Shown in pieces: positions 45,961-57,020 of a DNA stretch of 64,000 bases (positions within the stretch are counted from its first letter, which is position 1; every line of letters begins with the position of its first letter). The notes under the pieces were generated by a model that was given only the letters and a program-made list of their open reading frames with translations, had not been told where the DNA came from and did no database searches. This stretch comes from Scolanthus callimorphus. Its lineage: Eukaryota > Cnidaria > Anthozoa > Actiniaria > Edwardsiidae. The stretch is taken from NCBI GenBank assembly GCA_033964015.1, contig CM066915.1, positions 4,203,575-4,267,574 of the forward strand, given 5' to 3'. The position numbers and the translations under genes are program-made.

Positions 45961-46399
45961 AGAAAATCCATTCGTGTAAGCCGCAACAATTACGTCACGT
46001 CACATAGGTAATTAATTTTATTGTTCGATTTCGATCTGGTTTGATCCCCAGATTTTTGAGTGAGTACGATCCTGTTCGAACCAGATCGGACGATCCGAGG
46101 TTCGATTCGGTTCGATCTCCGAATGTTCGAGACCACACGCCGGGTAAATAATCGTTCGGTTTCCCTCGACAAACTGATTTAGGTTTTGAGCCAATACTCC
46201 CTTTTGAGCACCGAACACAAAAATCTTTTCCCCAACTATATACTAATATTCTGAGCTCTCACGAGTAGAAATCTCTCTCGGATTTTCTTGGTCTATTTGG
46301 CAACATTTTAGAGCGGGTTCAAAATATTTTCTCAAGCAGATACATGGCTTCCGAGTTATATATGGAATATCATTAAAAACTCCAACCCTAACACATAAA

Positions 46400-47410
46400 A
46401 ATCTTAAGACTCTTGAATCTGTAGTTAATGCCGAATTATTAAAAGTCGTTGAATGGTTAACTGTCAATAAGCTGTCTATAAATATCAAGAAAACTAACTT
46501 TGTACTTTTTCACCATTACCAAAAGCGCATTAATTATAACATCGATGTTAAGATTTATCATCATTCTCTACACAAATCCGTTAGCCTTGACCGCAAAGAG
46601 CATGTCAAATACTTAGGAGTGATCATTGATAGTCATCTTTCTTGGAAAAATCATGTTGAATATGTGGCATTGAAAATCAGTAGGAACATTGGATTAATCT
46701 CAAAGCTTAGACACCTTGTCCCTCTGAAAACTCTTTATAGTATTTACAACTCGCTTGTTTTTCCTTACCTTTCTTATGGTCTAGTTGCCTGGGGTCAAGC
46801 TGCTAAATCTCACTTAGAAAAAATACTGATACTACAAAAGCGAGCATTGCGCTTAATCCACTTTGCGCCCTTTCGCTCCCATGCTATTCCCTATGTTATC
46901 CATTCCAATATAATGCCTTTAACACTACTTTATTTAAAATTTTACACTTACTAAAAATGTACATCAATACCAGATCGTCGTCTTCAGATAATTATTACAT
47001 TAATTTCTCTAGGATAAACCAGCACAAGAACTCTTTTTCTGTGATTGGAGCAAAAATTTGGAACAGTATCTCTCAAGACATCAAAAGCTCGCCAAAGCCT
47101 CTTTTCAAAAAAGAACTTCAAAGAATGCTGTTTAGTATCCTGGAAGAACAGGATAGTTATGCTGATATTTCTATATTAATTAATGAAATGAATAAAATCA
47201 AATAATTGTTATTTTCTATTTCTGAAACTTTGAACTATTTACATCCTTCTCTTTTTCGCTTGTTATTAGCGTTTTTTTCTTTCTTTCACATTTTCTCTCT
47301 CTGCTTCTTTGTCCTCTCACCGCCTGCCTCGACTAGCTATGCTATTTGCAGGCGGTGTGCCTGTCTTTGTAATTAAAAAAAAAAGAAGATATAATAAAGT
47401 TGAAGTTAAA
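46400..47410 (+). pseudogene. CR1-like LINE fragment, family C, left arm
   Basis: The fragment begins inside the RT palm/thumb. LKVVEWLTVNKLSINIKKT leads to VKYLGVIIDSHLSWKNHVEY (46600), then ISKLRHLVPLKTLYSIYNSL and FPYLSYGLVAWGQA. A frameshift near 46950 precedes INTRSSSSDNYYINFSR and FKKELQRMLFSILEE, ending at 47205. The catalytic YADD lies upstream and is missing, so the copy is 5' truncated. The 3'UTR has a hairpin (CCGCCTGC...GCAGGCGG) at 47321-47355, an AATTAAAAAAAAAAG tail and GTTGAA repeats. Confidence 0.8.
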
Positions 47411-47429
47411 GTTGAAGTTGAAGCGAGCT

Positions 47430-49250
47430 CAAAAATATTTTCTCAAGCCATACATGGCTTCCGAGTTATATCTGAAATCTATTCTCATTAAAAACTCTAA
47501 CCCTAACCCAAGCCTAACAATGTAGCCCTAACCGAACCCTAAATATTCGCTGAGATTCTCAGTCACACGTGCAGGTCAGCGACAAAACGTTACAAAGACA
47601 AAACTTCCGAGTTTTAAATTAACATAAATTTTGCTGAGAAGCTAGAAAACAGCGAAAGTATTTAATGAGATGATCGTAGTTTGTCAGCCAATATTACTTT
47701 TGAGATGTGATGATCGTAGTTTGTCAGCCAACATTACTTTTGAGATGTGATGATCGTAGTTTGTCAGCCAACATTATACTTTTGAGTGATTTGGCGAGCA
47801 CAAAATCGTCAAACTGATTAGGCCGATTAGGGTTTTGCGGAGTCAATACATTTTGAGTTCCCTGCTAGCAGAGGCCTGTTTTCTCTGCATTTCGCTGCAG
47901 AGAAAAGTGCCGGCTAGCAGGGAATATTTTGAGCTGCATCGAGGACAAAAATCTTTTATTATATAAACACCAATGAAATACCGGGTGATCTCCCGCGCGA
48001 AAACTTGATATCTTCACACGTGAAAATATCATGTTATTTTCACATGTGAAAATATCACACTTGCCTTTGGTGAATGCTCGATTTTTAAGCTTAACTCAAA
48101 TAAAATTTGAATTTGGTATTTCATTGATGTTTATATAATAAACAGAACATTACATGACCGCTTGGAGATACGAATTTTATCTTCTCGTGTTAAAAATTTA
48201 TCTCACTCCTTCGCTGCGCTCACTCGTGAGATAAATTTTCAACACTCGAAGATAAAATTCGTATCTCCGCGCGGCCATGTAATATCCTCTATTTCTCCAA
48301 CTGCTTATTTTAGTCCGTAAATATTTTGAGCTCTAACGAGTAGATCTCTCGGATTTTCTTGGTTTATTTACTTAAATATTTTGATTTGAGAGTGCACAAA
48401 CGTTTTCTAGACAGTTTTACAGCCAACATTTTAGAGCGAGTTCAAAAATATTTTCTCAAGCCATACACCTGCTTCCGAGTTATATCTGAAATCTATTCTC
48501 ATTAAAAACTCTAACCCTAACCTAACCCAAGCCTAACAATGTAGCCCTAACCGAACCCTAAATAATCGCTGAGATTCTCAGTCACACGTGCAGGTCAGCG
48601 ACAAAACGTTACAAAGACAAAACTTCCGAGTTTTAAATAAACATGAATATTCGCTGAGAAGCTAGAAAACAGCGAAAGTATTTAATGAGATGATCGTAGT
48701 TTGTCAGCCAACATTACGTTTTAGTGATTTGGCGAGCACAAAGAATCTTTCGGTTTCCGTCGACAAACTTATTTCTGTTTAATTATAATTAGTCAATATT
48801 TTGAGTTCCCTGCTAGCAGAGGCCTGTTTTCTCTGCATTTCGCTGCAGAGAAATGTCTGCTAGCAGGGAATATTTTTAGCTGCATCGAGGACAAAAATCT
48901 TTTCTCCAAATGCTTATTTTAGTCCGTAAATATTTTGAGTTCTCACGAGTAGAAATCTCACTTAAATAATTTACCCTAAGGTAGCTTTCGCTAAAGTCTA
49001 GGGAGCGGCGTGAGTTCTATAGTCGCCGCTTATAGTCGTGAGTTCTATAGTCGTCGGATTTTCTTGGTTTATTTTGTTTATTTAGCAAACATTTTGATTT
49101 GAGAGTGCAGAAACGTTTTCTAGTCAAACTGCCTTCCGACATCTGTATAATTAGCCAGATAGTTTTACCGCCAACATTTTAGAGCGAGTTCAAAAATATT
49201 TTCTCAAGCCATACGTGGCTTCTGAGTTATATCAGAACTCCCTGGTTATA
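47430..49250. repeat. Dispersed unit repeated within the left arm
   Basis: Blocks such as AAAATATTTTCTCAAGCCATAC, GGCTTCCGAGTTATATCTGA and AAAACTCTAACCCTAACCC occur at about 46320, 47430, 48440 and 49190. GATGATCGTAGTTTGTCAGCC repeats three times in tandem at 47671-47775. A hairpin CCCTGCTAGCAGAGGC...GCTAGCAGGGA occurs at about 47860-47922 and 48807-48868. These look like diverged tandem or segmental copies of about 1 kb. Mirrors lie at 51900-53720. Confidence 0.65.
47956..48290 (+). mobile_element. Widespread MITE, full-length copy, left arm
   Basis: Runs from TTATATAAACACCAATGAAA to GGCCATGTAATATCCTCT. It contains GGGTGATCTCCCGCGCG, paired CACGTGAAAA/CACATGTGAAAA palindromes and a long hairpin (GATACGAATTTTATCTTC...CTTCGCTGCGCTCACTC...GAAGATAAAATTCGTATC). 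The same hairpin family appears shortened in the 7330 and 27250 copies. Confidence 0.8.
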
Positions 49251-49294
49251 TACTACCGAAACAGGTAGAGCGTTTATTCTTTATTCGGATCAAG

Positions 49295-50573
49295 AAAAAG
49301 AAGTGTAGGTTTTGGTCGAGGGTCGAGGGTCGAGGGTAAGACGTCGAGGGTCGAGGGTAAAATGTCGAGGGTCGAGGGTAAAATGTCGAGGGTCGAGGGT
49401 AAAATGTCGAGGGTCCATTTTTTTTTCTTTTTCTCAGGGTCGATTTCTTTTTTAAATGCAAATTCTCGGTTTTCCCCGCTTTATTCGCTCACATGCCCGC
49501 ATGTTGGTGAAAGCGTTCTTGCAGATGTTTCTTCAGACTTGCCGCTACAAGTTTTCTTATCGCAGACATTTGTCAATCAAACATTTTGCTTCGCTAATTA
49601 GACTGCACGTGAAGGGAAGCAACATCTTCTGTTTAACCGTGGAAATCTCTAAAGTTAAACAGCAAAATTCGAAGCAAACTTGCCAAGTCTGAGTATTTTG
49701 GGCAAGAAAAGATTTTAATGTTTTGCTTTTATTCAATCTTCGGGAAAACCAAGATTTCCGCGGCATTTTCACAACCTATTTCTAGCGCTCACTTCACTAG
49801 AGTGCTTCGTGAAAGATCGCAAATGATATTCGACCTAACTTCATTTCGCTTCGTTTTATTGTGCTACCTATCCCTGAGTCTCATAAAAGTTAGCTGTAGT
49901 ATAATGAGTAGCATGGAAGCAAAACTAATAAGTGCTGGGTATAAAATCACGTCGGCGATTGCTTTTTCTGCGCTGGCAGCATATCGCAATGGGACTACCA
50001 ACACTCCAGTTCATTGCCAGTTGAAGAACGCCGTGTTCAAAATCTTCGAAAAACACCAGTTCGATGAACGTAGAGTGGACTTCCTTTGGTTTGATATTAT
50101 CTCAGACCAAAAGATTTTATTGTTGTTCTCATTTGTGTTTTCCTGTTTGAGCAAGATCCGCGTTCTTACACGCTCGGTACGCTCTGTCGAGGAAACCTTT
50201 CTGAGAACTCCTGGCGAAAAAGCACAACAAATCTGCCACAGTTTTAGGGAATTTGATTTTGAAAAAGATTGCCCGAAATTTACGCCTTGAGTTTTCGGAA
50301 AACATTTTGTTTTATCCCGCTCCGCGCAGGTCGAAAAAGGTGGGAAAATTCTCAGCACAACTGTGTCGGGGTCTATCCACGTATCAGTCAGGAAAACCAA
50401 AATTTGCATTCTTTAAAAAATATTTCAACATGTATCACGGGAAAAAATTATTTCATTTATTTGCAGAAAAAAATTGGACCCTCGACATTTTACCCTCGAC
50501 CCTCGACATTTTACCCTCGACCCTCGACGTCTTACCCTCGACACTCGACCCTCGACCAAAACCTACACTCTTT
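49295..50573. mobile_element. Minisatellite-flanked TIR element at the palindrome centre, left copy
   Basis: Both ends read AGTGTAGGTTTTGGTCGAGG inward and then a minisatellite of GGTCGAGGGTAAAATGTCGA units: four to five at 49310-49410 and three to four, inverted, at 50476-50560. The interior of about 1 kb holds one long ORF (49718-50290). The element's right terminus is exactly the centre of the giant palindrome. The superfamily and target duplication could not be determined. Confidence 0.6.
49718..50290 (+). CDS. 190-codon ORF of unknown function in the minisatellite-flanked element
   Basis: I do not recognise this protein. It starts MFCFYSIFGKTKISAAFSQP and has a hydrophobic stretch at residues about 45-60 (FVLLCYLSLSLIKVSCSI). 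A second lies at about 132-146 (ILLLFSFVFSCLSKI). It ends FREFDFEKDCPKFTP. Two predicted hydrophobic helices would suit a membrane protein. The opposite strand also has a 132-codon frame, so openness alone is weak evidence. The mirror copy (50862-51434, minus strand) is intact at the same length. It may be the element's own gene or chance. Confidence 0.3.
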   Translation: MFCFYSIFGKTKISAAFSQPISSAHFTRVLRERSQMIFDLTSFRFVLLCYLSLSLIKVSCSIMSSMEAKLISAGYKITSAIAFSALAAYRNGTTNTPVHCQLKNAVFKIFEKHQFDERRVDFLWFDIISDQKILLLFSFVFSCLSKIRVLTRSVRSVEETFLRTPGEKAQQICHSFREFDFEKDCPKFTP

Positions 50574-50580
50574 TTTTCTT
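50571..50580. other. Centre of the giant palindrome
   Basis: The bases TTTTTTTCTT separate ACCTACACTC and GAGTGTAGGT. The normal flank of the minisatellite element is TCAAGAAAAAGAAGTGTAGG, so the centre looks like a template switch inside that terminal repeat. Confidence 0.9.
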
Positions 50581-51856
50581 GAGTGTAGGTTTTGGTCGAG
50601 GGTCGAGTGTCGAGGGTAAGACGTCGAGGGTCGAGGGTAAAATGTCGAGGGTCGAGGGTAAAATGTCGAGGGTCCAATTTTTTTTCTGCAAATAAATGAA
50701 ATAATTTTTTCCCGTGATACATGTTGAAATATTTTTTAAAGAATGCAAATTTTGGTTTTCCTGACTGATACGTGGATAGACCCCGACACAGTTGTGCTGA
50801 GAATTTTCCCACCTTTTTCGACCTGCGCGGAGCGGGATAAAACAAAATGTTTTCCGAAAACTCAAGGCGTAAATTTCGGGCAATCTTTTTCAAAATCAAA
50901 TTCCCTAAAACTGTGGCAGATTTGTTGTGCTTTTTCGCCAGGAGTTCTCAGAAAGGTTTCCTCGACAGAGCGTACCGAGCGTGTAAGCACGCGGATCTTG
51001 CTCAAACAGGAAAACACAAATGAGAACAACAATAAAATCTTTTGGTCTGAGATAATATCAAACCAAAGGAAGTCCACTCTACGTTCATCGAACTGGTGTT
51101 TTTCGAAGATTTTGAACACGGCGTTCTTCAACTGGCAATGAACTGGAGTGTTGGTAGTCCCATTGCGATATGCTGCCAGCGCAGAAAAAGCAATCGCCGA
51201 CGTGATTTTATACCCAGCACTTATTAGTTTTGCTTCCATGCTACTCATTATACTACAGCTAACTTTTATGAGACTCAGGGATAGGTAGCACAATAAAACG
51301 AAGCGAAATGAAGTTAGGTCGAATATCATTTGCGATCTTTCACGAAGCACTCTAGTGAAGTGAGCGCTAGAAATAGGTTGTGAAAATGCCGCGGAAATCT
51401 TGGTTTTCCCGAAGATTGAATAAAAGCAAAACATTAAAATCTTTTCTTGCCCAAAATACTCAGACTTGGCAAGTTTGCTTCGAATTTTGCTGTTTAACTT
51501 TAGAGATTTCCACGGTTAAACAGAAGATGTTGCTTCCCTTCACGTGCAGTCTAATTAGCGAAGCAAAATGTTTGATTGACAAATGTCTGCGATAAGAAAA
51601 CTTGTAGCGGCAAGTCTGAAGAAACATCTGCAAGAACGCTTTCACCAACATGCGGGCATGTGAGCGAATAAAGCGGGGAAAACCGAGAATTTGCATTTAA
51701 AAAAGAAATCGACCCTGAGAAAAAGAAAAAAAAATGGACCCTCGACATTTTACCCTCGACCCTCGACATTTTACCCTCGACCCTCGACATTTTACCCTCG
51801 ACCCACGACGTCTTACCCTCGACCCTCGACCCTCGACCAAAACCTACACTTCTTTT
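50578..51856. mobile_element. Minisatellite-flanked TIR element, right copy
   Basis: Mirror of 49295-50573 with the same two minisatellite blocks (50590-50675 and 51737-51838). The block differs slightly (CGACCCACGACG for CGACCCTCGACG). Confidence 0.6.
50862..51434 (-). CDS. 190-codon ORF of unknown function, right copy
   Basis: The translation equals that of 49718-50290. Being part of the palindrome, it adds no independent support for coding. See the left copy for the hydrophobic segments. Confidence 0.3.
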   Translation of the reverse strand: MFCFYSIFGKTKISAAFSQPISSAHFTRVLRERSQMIFDLTSFRFVLLCYLSLSLIKVSCSIMSSMEAKLISAGYKITSAIAFSALAAYRNGTTNTPVHCQLKNAVFKIFEKHQFDERRVDFLWFDIISDQKILLLFSFVFSCLSKIRVLTRSVRSVEETFLRTPGEKAQQICHSFREFDFEKDCPKFTP

Positions 51857-52860
51857 TCTTGATCCGAATAAAGAATAAACGCTCTACCTGTTTCGGTAGT
51901 ATATAACCAGGGAGTTCTGATATAACTCAGAAGCCACGTATGGCTTGAGAAAATATTTTTGAACTCGCTCTAAAATGTTGGCGGTAAAACTATCTGGCTA
52001 ATTATACAGATGTCGGAAGGCAGTTTGACTAGAAAACGTTTCTGCACTCTCAAATCAAAATGTTTGCTAAATAAACAAAATAAACCAAGAAAATCCGACG
52101 ACTATAGAACTCACGACTATAAGCGGCGACTATAGAACTCACGCCGCTCCCTAGACTTTAGCGAAAGCTACCTTAGGGTAAATTATTTAAGTGAGATTTC
52201 TACTCGTGAGAACTCAAAATATTTACGGACTAAAATAAGCATTTGGAGAAAAGATTTTTGTCCTCGATGCAGCTAAAAATATTCCCTGCTAGCAGACATT
52301 TCTCTGCAGCGAAATGCAGAGAAAACAGGCCTCTGCTAGCAGGGAACTCAAAATATTGACTAATTATAATTAAACAGAAATAAGTTTGTCGACGGAAACC
52401 GAAAGATTCTTTGTGCTCGCCAAATCACTAAAACGTAATGTTGGCTGACAAACTACGATCATCTCATTAAATACTTTCGCTGTTTTCTAGCTTCTCAGCG
52501 AATATTCATGTTTATTTAAAACTCGGAAGTTTTGTCTTTGTAACGTTTTGTCGCTGACCTGCACGTGTGACTGAGAATCTCAGCGATTATTTAGGGTTCG
52601 GTTAGGGCTACATTGTTAGGCTTGGGTTAGGTTAGGGTTAGAGTTTTTAATGAGAATAGATTTCAGATATAACTCGGAAGCAGGTGTATGGCTTGAGAAA
52701 ATATTTTTGAACTCGCTCTAAAATGTTGGCTGTAAAACTGTCTAGAAAACGTTTGTGCACTCTCAAATCAAAATATTTAAGTAAATAAACCAAGAAAATC
52801 CGAGAGATCTACTCGTTAGAGCTCAAAATATTTACGGACTAAAATAAGCAGTTGGAGAAA

Positions 52861-53200
52861 TAGAGGATATTACATGGCCGCGCGGAGATACGAATTTTAT
52901 CTTCGAGTGTTGAAAATTTATCTCACGAGTGAGCGCAGCGAAGGAGTGAGATAAATTTTTAACACGAGAAGATAAAATTCGTATCTCCAAGCGGTCATGT
53001 AATGTTCTGTTTATTATATAAACATCAATGAAATACCAAATTCAAATTTTATTTGAGTTAAGCTTAAAAATCGAGCATTCACCAAAGGCAAGTGTGATAT
53101 TTTCACATGTGAAAATAACATGATATTTTCACGTGTGAAGATATCAAGTTTTCGCGCGGGAGATCACCCGGTATTTCATTGGTGTTTATATAATAAAAGA
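52861..53200 (-). mobile_element. Widespread MITE, full-length copy, right arm
   Basis: Mirror of 47956-48290, including the GATACGAATTTTATCTTC hairpin and GCGCGGGAGATCACCCGG block. Confidence 0.8.
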
Positions 53201-53739
53201 TTTTTGTCCTCGATGCAGCTCAAAATATTCCCTGCTAGCCGGCACTTTTCTCTGCAGCGAAATGCAGAGAAAACAGGCCTCTGCTAGCAGGGAACTCAAA
53301 ATGTATTGACTCCGCAAAACCCTAATCGGCCTAATCAGTTTGACGATTTTGTGCTCGCCAAATCACTCAAAAGTATAATGTTGGCTGACAAACTACGATC
53401 ATCACATCTCAAAAGTAATGTTGGCTGACAAACTACGATCATCACATCTCAAAAGTAATATTGGCTGACAAACTACGATCATCTCATTAAATACTTTCGC
53501 TGTTTTCTAGCTTCTCAGCAAATATTTATGTTAATTTAAAACTCGGAAGTTTTGTCTTTGTAACGTTTTGTCGCTGACCTGCACGTGTGACTGAGAATCT
53601 CAGCGAATATTTAGGGTTCGGTTAGGGCTACATTGTTAGGCTTGGGTTAGGGTTAGAGTTTTTAATGAGAATAGATTTCAGATATAACTCGGAAGCCATG
53701 TATGGCTTGAGAAAATATTTTTGAGCTCGCTTCAACTTC

Positions 53740-54770
53740 AACTTTAACTTCAACTTTATTATATCTTCTTTTTTTTTAATTACAAAGACAGGCACACCGC
53801 CTGCAAATAGCATAGCTAGTCGAGGCAGGCGGTGAGAGGACAAAGAAGCAGAGAGAGAAAATGTGAAAGAAAGAAAAAAACGCTAATAACAAGCGAAAAA
53901 GAGAAGGATGTAAATAGTTCAAAGTTTCAGAAATAGAAAATAACAATTATTTGATTTTATTAATTTCATTAATTAATATAGAAATATCAGCATAACTATC
54001 CTGTTCTTCCAGGATACTAAACAGCATTCTTTGAAGTTCTTTTTTGAAAAGAGGCTTTGGCGAGCTTTTGATGTCTTGAGAGATACTGTTCCAAATTTTT
54101 GCTCCAATCACAGAAAAAGAGTTCTTGTGCTGGTTTATCCTAGAGAAATTAATGTAATAATTATCTGAAGACGACGATCTGGTTTGATATTGATGTACAT
54201 TTTTAGTAAGTGTAAAGTTTTAAATAAAGTAGTGTTAAAGGCATTATATTGGAATGGATAACATAGGGAATAGCATGGGAGCGAAAGGGCGCAAAGTGGA
54301 TTAAGCGCAATGCTCGCTTTTGTAGTATCAGTATTTTTTCTAAGTGAGATTTAGCAGCTTGACCCCAGGCAACTAGACCATAAGAAAGGTAAGGAAAAAC
54401 AAGCGAGTTGTAAATACTATAAAGAGTTTTCAGAGGGACAAGGTGTCTAAGCTTTGAGATTAATCCAATGTTCCTACTGATTTTCAATGCCACATATTCA
54501 ACATGATTTTTTCAAGAAAGATGACTATCAATGATCACTCCTAAGTATTTGACATGCTCTTTGCGGTCAAGGCTAACGGATTTGTGTAGAGAATGATGAT
54601 AAATCTTAACATCGATGTTATAATTAATGCGCTTTTGGTAATGGTGAAAAAGTACAAAGTTAGTTTTCTTGATATTTATAGACAGCTTATTGACAGTTAA
54701 CCATTCAACGACTTTTAATAATTCGGCATTAACTACAGATTCAAGAGTCTTAAGATTTTTATGTGTTAGG
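53740..54770 (-). pseudogene. CR1-like LINE fragment, family C, right arm
   Basis: Mirror of 46400-47410 with the same truncation point, so both come from one insertion that was later duplicated. The start codon used in the left arm's VIIDSHLSW region is lost by a base change and single-base indel (CATGATTTTTTCAAG near 54505). The C-terminal half is likewise out of frame. Confidence 0.8.
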
Positions 54771-56759
54771 GTTGGAGTTTTTAATGATATTCCATATATA
54801 ACTCGGAAGCCATGTATCTGCTTGAGAAAATATTTTGAACCCGCTCTAAAATGTTGCCAAATAGACCAAGAAAATCCGAGAGAGATTTCTACTCGTGAGA
54901 GCTCAGAATATTAGTATATAGTTGGGGAAAAGATTTTTGTGTTCGGTGCTCAAAAGGGAGTATTGGCTCAAAACCTAAATCAGTTTGTCGAGGGAAACCG
55001 AACGATTATTTGCCCGGCGTGTGGTCTCGAACATTCGGAGATCGAACCGAATCGAACCTCGGATCGTCCGATCTGGTTCGAACAGGATCGTACTCACTCA
55101 AAAATCTGGGGATCAAACCAGATCGAAATCGAACAATAAAATTAATTACCTATGTGACGTGACTTAATTGTTGCGGCTTACACGAATGGATTTTCTTTAC
55201 AAAAAATCCAAATCCAACTCGAACTGAAATCCAACTAGAAAATGCAACTCGAAAATGCAACTCGAAAATCTAACTCGAAATCCAACTCGAAATCCTAACT
55301 CGGGGTTTAGGTATCCTCTGTCAGACAGACTCTTGACCATAGTCTCTTTCGTTCTTCTTGATAACAGAAAAAACTTTGTTCTTATTTCTGTCAAAGCTAA
55401 GGAAACGATCCGCCGTCAGAACTATTGCCCCTTTTTCCAAAATGGCCGCCGAAAATGCACATCGATTTTTGTTAAAAATAACACCAGCACACATCATTAC
55501 TTTAGTAAAACTACAAAATGTCGCTGCATTATATCCAATATCTTCCGAGAAAACGAAGATAACCTTTCGCTGCATTATATCCAATATCTTCCGAGAAAAC
55601 GAAAGTTAAAAATTTGAAAATTTACTGATGTCTGTATGACTGGGGGTATGCCAATATTTGATTGTGCGGAATTACTGCTTCAGCGAATGACGTCGAGTGT
55701 CGTTCCACATTCGACTGATTGCTTTATATTTTTCTTATACCCACTTCCTATAAAAAGTTGATAGTTATTTACGTATTTATTAATTTGTAAAATAGAATTT
55801 TACATTGTGACATTTGCAAATGACGATAAAGTAGGGGTGATGACTTTTGTGAGATGATTTGTTACATAGTCAGGACATAAGCTAGTTCACTGCAAGAACG
55901 TCGACATCACCTGTGGAAAATGTGCTCACCCCACCCCCCTTAGATTTCTTGTGACCCTGATTGTGATTGACATTAGCTATTTATAAGTAGACATGCTAGG
56001 ACGTGCCTAGTCTCGGGAGTCTCAGTGAACGAAACGACAGTGACTCAGCACTCAGTCGTGTGAAATGTGCTCTGTTTTCATGGCGAAGAAACGAGCTAAG
56101 CTGTGAGAATTTTGTTCTGTGAGTGAGTTAACATTCGGTGATTAAAGCGAGAATTCAGGAAACCATATCGTTGCGTTTTCGACACACCCCTACAGTACCT
56201 AATCATCATTTACAAATGACAAAATTCTATTTTACAAATTAATCAATACGTACATATCTATTCACTATTGATAGGAAGTGGATTTAAGAAAATAAAGGCA
56301 ATCAGGAGTTTATGGCGGATGCCGAGTGTCGAACGCGACACTCGGCGTGGCGCTGAAGCAAATTCCGCATCCATTTGAAAATAGGCGTAAGAATGTGAAT
56401 TTGCGGCGGCCATTTTGGAAAAAGGTCTATTAACATGCCTCATGCGAAGGAAGTCTGAGAAAAGATTGTGCACGCAAAGCAATATTTTACAGGGGTAATG
56501 TATGGAAACATTGTTCCCCTCTATGACTAAATCCGCCCATGGTTTGGCTATTTGGCTCCCAAACCTAAAGGGACTTCAAACACTTAGTTCCTCTGTTCCT
56601 CCAAAGAACTGTAAAATGCGTGAATCACAAAAAGAAATGCGGACTAGTATGGCAAAAAATACGTAAGACTTCCGCGAAATGCTGGATGTTTTAAAAGAAA
56701 TCAATTAAATTGGCCGTAACAATGGAGACGGCTAAGGCGTCCTGGCGGCCTTAACATTT

Positions 56760-57020
56760 TTGAGGACGTCTAGATGTGGTGTCCGACCAGCAGCTATTTT
56801 AAATGCTTTTAAATATTTTATATATGTTTTTATCGTTTTAATAGGTACACTTATTGTATACTCTTATATATTTCATCTTTTAAAACTATTTAGAAACTAT
56901 ACATTTATACTATTTAGATACTATACATGTTCTTTTTATATATAAAACTATTGTAAAGCGCTTTGGATCCGTAAGAGAAAAGCGCTATAAAAATTAACTT
57001 ATTATTATTATTATTATTAA
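56760..57020. repeat. Right-arm copy of the retroposon tail with TTA microsatellite
   Basis: Mirror of 44128-44390, with AAAGCGCTTTGGATCC, AGCGCTATAAAAATT and about seven TTA units, fewer than the left copy. Confidence 0.6.

Noticed and set aside
46018..46145. tRNA-like B-box words (GGTTCGATTC)
   Set aside because: No A-box at proper spacing and no cloverleaf can be drawn; the words belong to a GATC-rich repeat.
45540..46218. Several 60-120 codon ORFs on both strands, mirrored at 54939-55617
   Set aside because: They overlap each other on both strands, follow short duplications and are conserved only because the DNA is palindromic.
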